Below are positions 61,878 through 64,000 of a stretch of 64,000 nucleotides of DNA, one piece after another (the first letter of the stretch is position 1; each line of letters opens with the position of its first letter). Position numbers and translations under genes: made by a program. Origin of the DNA: Gracilaria gracilis (taxonomy: Eukaryota > Rhodophyta > Florideophyceae > Gracilariales > Gracilariaceae); NCBI GenBank assembly GCA_030374805.1, contig JARGSG010000079.1:186001-250000 (forward strand). The letters run 5' to 3'. The notes below the pieces were generated by a model. The model was not told where the DNA came from and made no database searches. It saw only the letters and a program-made list of their open reading frames with translations.

Positions 61878-63627
61878 TCAGACCCGCAATGCACACCCTT
61901 CTACATTTAACCTCGCCACACGCTCCATGTTTGTGGTAGCAAACTTGTGTTTTGCAATTGCCACCCTCTCCCTCAGCGAACGAACCAACACAACAGGCTC
62001 ATCGTAGCGTTCGGCCCGGTACTCCGCGCGCTTTTCCTCAAACCGCTTGCGTGCTTCGCGTTTCTTAATGCGCGTTGCGGCGTCTTTTGCAAGCATGTCC
62101 AACTCTTTGGTTTTCTTTTTCTCACGCTCCTGCTTCATTCGCGCTTCTAGTAGCTTGAGCAACTGAATCGCTCTCTAGAAAGTGACCACAGCTCCAACAG
62201 ATGTATCCAGAAAACCAGATTTCCTAAGTTTGGCTTCTCTTAGTATCTCTAAGCTGGTCGCGCGACGACCTTCATCCAGCGTGGTTATCATGTCTTCAAC
62301 CTATGCAACACTTGTAGGTTCGGACAAGCTGTAGAGACCGGCTTGTGGAAACAAACGATGCTCATCCAGTGGACAGATTAAGGTACCACGGAAGCCTGCT
62401 TTAATGTTCTCCGTCGTGAACGTGTCTTCGTACGCGCTGTTCATCAAATAGCATATTTCAAACTCATTCAATACGCGGTCCACTCCAACGCCCTGGGCTA
62501 CGGATCGCGCAAGGTTCCGAAACCGATTTTTGAAAGGGGGAAACACAGCCACATCCAAAGGTTGCGTAGTCCCACTAGAATGCGATAGAAGGGAGTACAC
62601 GATGATACCGTTCATTCAAAATTTCTCCACCACGCCAATCGAAAAATGTGACTGGTACCCGTCGTATATCAGAAGAATCTTGCGCCCATTCTCAAACAGG
62701 TCTGCCGTGTCCTTGATGAAGTAGTTGACCCATTCCAAGAAGTTCCATGAGTCTACAGAGACTACGTTCATCTTTGCGTAAATCAAAGAGCTCCGGGGTA
62801 ACAATTCCGAGATGCACTGACTCTGTTCTTTCCCATCTTCTCCACACATCGTTGTGCGATACCGAATTCTACTCTCTTGAAACACAAACAGTGGTCGTCC
62901 CAGATCTCCGTTTCCGTGCACGCATGCTAAAATGCTGATTCGATTGACATTCTTGAATTGTGCATCAGGAACTAGAAGCTTTTGTCCCCGGAGGGAGTAT
63001 GATTTCTTCTTCGACGCGTTTCGTTCGTTCCACGCTGATAGTTCCGTTTCGTCTACGTTTACAATGCGTTTTGCGTCAATTTTAATGCTCGTAGATTATG
63101 TGCTCCAATCGAGCGAAGTGGGTCGTTAGACACTCCCCATTGTTTGCTCGGTATCAAACGGCATCCTGCCTCTGAACAGCGCAGTACGTGATCTTGTCTG
63201 AGTGCCTCTTTTCGAAAGCTTGACAGAATTTGTCGCCTGCTCTGCAATTCCGGAAGCGAATGCGACTACGTCTCCATGCGGGAAGTTCTTCAACTAAAAT
63301 TTTCACAGCGTTTTTCAAATCGTTTCGGTTCAGAGGCTTTCCTCAATACGCATAGCATTTGAGGATGGTGCAGATCTGGTTCTCTTCAACCAAAGTCCAC
63401 GATCTACCAAACGTGACAGCAGGTGTCGTTTTATCTTTGTGATTGTACTTGTACAACAAAGTACTCGCAGGTACCTTAGAGCGGTCAGCTGCTTTTCTGA
63501 ACGAAAAACCACGGCCAACCAACTTCTTGTCTCGGCGGTATCGTCGGTTGGGATCCAGAAAACGCTGCAAGGTTTGCAGGTCAAGAACGGTGTTACCCGC
63601 CGAGGCAGGAATTCGACGCATGGCTGA
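61878..63627 (-). pseudogene. pogo/Tigger-like transposase, broken
   Basis: An N-terminal helix-turn-helix (FSFRKAADRSKVPASTLL) lies at 63490-63540, followed by KPLNRNDLKNAVKILVEELP and NNGECLTTHFARLEHI. The DDE_1 core has NVDETELSAWNER (first Asp), LLIYDGYQSH (second Asp) and GTTQPLDVAVFPPFK (third Asp). A basic coiled-coil tail covers 61878-62162. Breaks: TGA near 63340, TGA near 63155, a frameshift near 63095, then TGA at 62618-62616, TAG at 62303-62301 and TAG near 62175. From 62921 to 61878 the frame is otherwise preserved. It is a dead DNA transposon of the Tc1/mariner group; no TIRs were identified. Confidence 0.85.
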
Positions 63628-64000
63628 TGCTCAGGGTTGGTTTGGATTGGTTGGTGCCGGTTGTTGTTGTTGTGTTCCACTTGAAGGCGAAGTGTGTGGT
63701 GAAGACGAGAGCGGTCGCCTTTTATGCGATTAGTTTCCCCGCAGAGGCGATGTTGTTCTGTCTGATGGGTCTCATGGGATTGAAGACCTGTCTGCACTGC
63801 GCTGAATTTGGGCATAAACTACATTCTTGTTGACTTAAGAACTGAATAGATATGGTTTGAGTGTGGAAGATGTTTTCTTTTGGGAAGATACTGGGGTTTT
63901 TGTGGCTTGTTGCTGGTTTTTGGTAATTGCCGCTGGTTCTTGTGATGCATAGGACATGGGCGCATGTTTTCCAATGACAAAGAACGCGTTTGTGTAGCGA
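63628..64000. other. Flank of the pogo-like relic
   Basis: Contains a GTTGTTGTTGTG stretch but no gene that I can support. The 5' end of the transposon should lie here. Confidence 0.35.

Noticed and set aside
1..64000. CRISPR arrays, bacterial operons or prophage
   Set aside because: No direct-repeat/spacer pattern, and the gene content, TATA boxes and introns are eukaryotic.

Overview
The window is nuclear DNA from a eukaryote. It encodes a Vps33-type vesicle-tethering protein, an AP-3 mu subunit, a Neo1/ATP9-type phospholipid flippase and a tRNA-splicing endonuclease subunit. Genes are mostly single-exon with occasional short GT-AG introns of 38 to 98 nt. About half the window is transposable-element sequence of at least seven kinds. 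A secreted protein joining FAS1 to a hedgehog-type Hint domain, a degenerate PA14/IPT/sugar-dehydrogenase gene and the gene compactness suggest an alga, most likely a florideophyte red alga. That assignment is inference; no rRNA or organelle marker is present.

Layout. 1-5080 is the 5' half of a minus-strand Ty3/gypsy retrotransposon: putative LTR with a TATA box, a duplicated leader, an extra zinc-finger ORF, gag, and pol running off the window. Gag and pol are joined by a textbook -1 frameshift signal. 5221-7417 is a decayed sugar-dehydrogenase-like gene. 9407-12525 holds an AP-3 mu gene with two nonsense codons and the FAS1-Hint gene. 16172-18358 encodes a zf-4CXXC_R1-type zinc-finger protein. 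20686-23745 is a 1019-residue transposase-like protein of no family I can name. 24442-27842 holds a small foldback element, a two-exon accessory-like gene and a divergent two-exon IS5/Harbinger-like transposase.

28622-37833 is the housekeeping core: a two-exon unknown gene, VPS33, the P4-ATPase (divergent from VPS33 across a shared 559-bp promoter) and a SAP-containing Sen2. 38474-45620 is a segmental duplication. An APH-like kinase gene and a three-finger C2H2 gene each have one intact and one broken copy, and the broken C2H2 copy carries two insertions of one short retroposon family with target-site duplications. 46651-50781 is a Ty1/copia element that keeps a single frame for 3.9 kb but has five stops.

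50869-52760 is tandem-repeat DNA. 53279-54911 holds a tyrosine-recombinase relic overlapping an antisense zinc-finger ORF. 56149-58531 is a Mutator-like transposase, and 61878-63627 is a broken pogo-like transposase. Decay by nonsense codons with the frame kept recurs in several unrelated loci, while neighbouring intact genes terminate normally at TAA, TAG and TGA.
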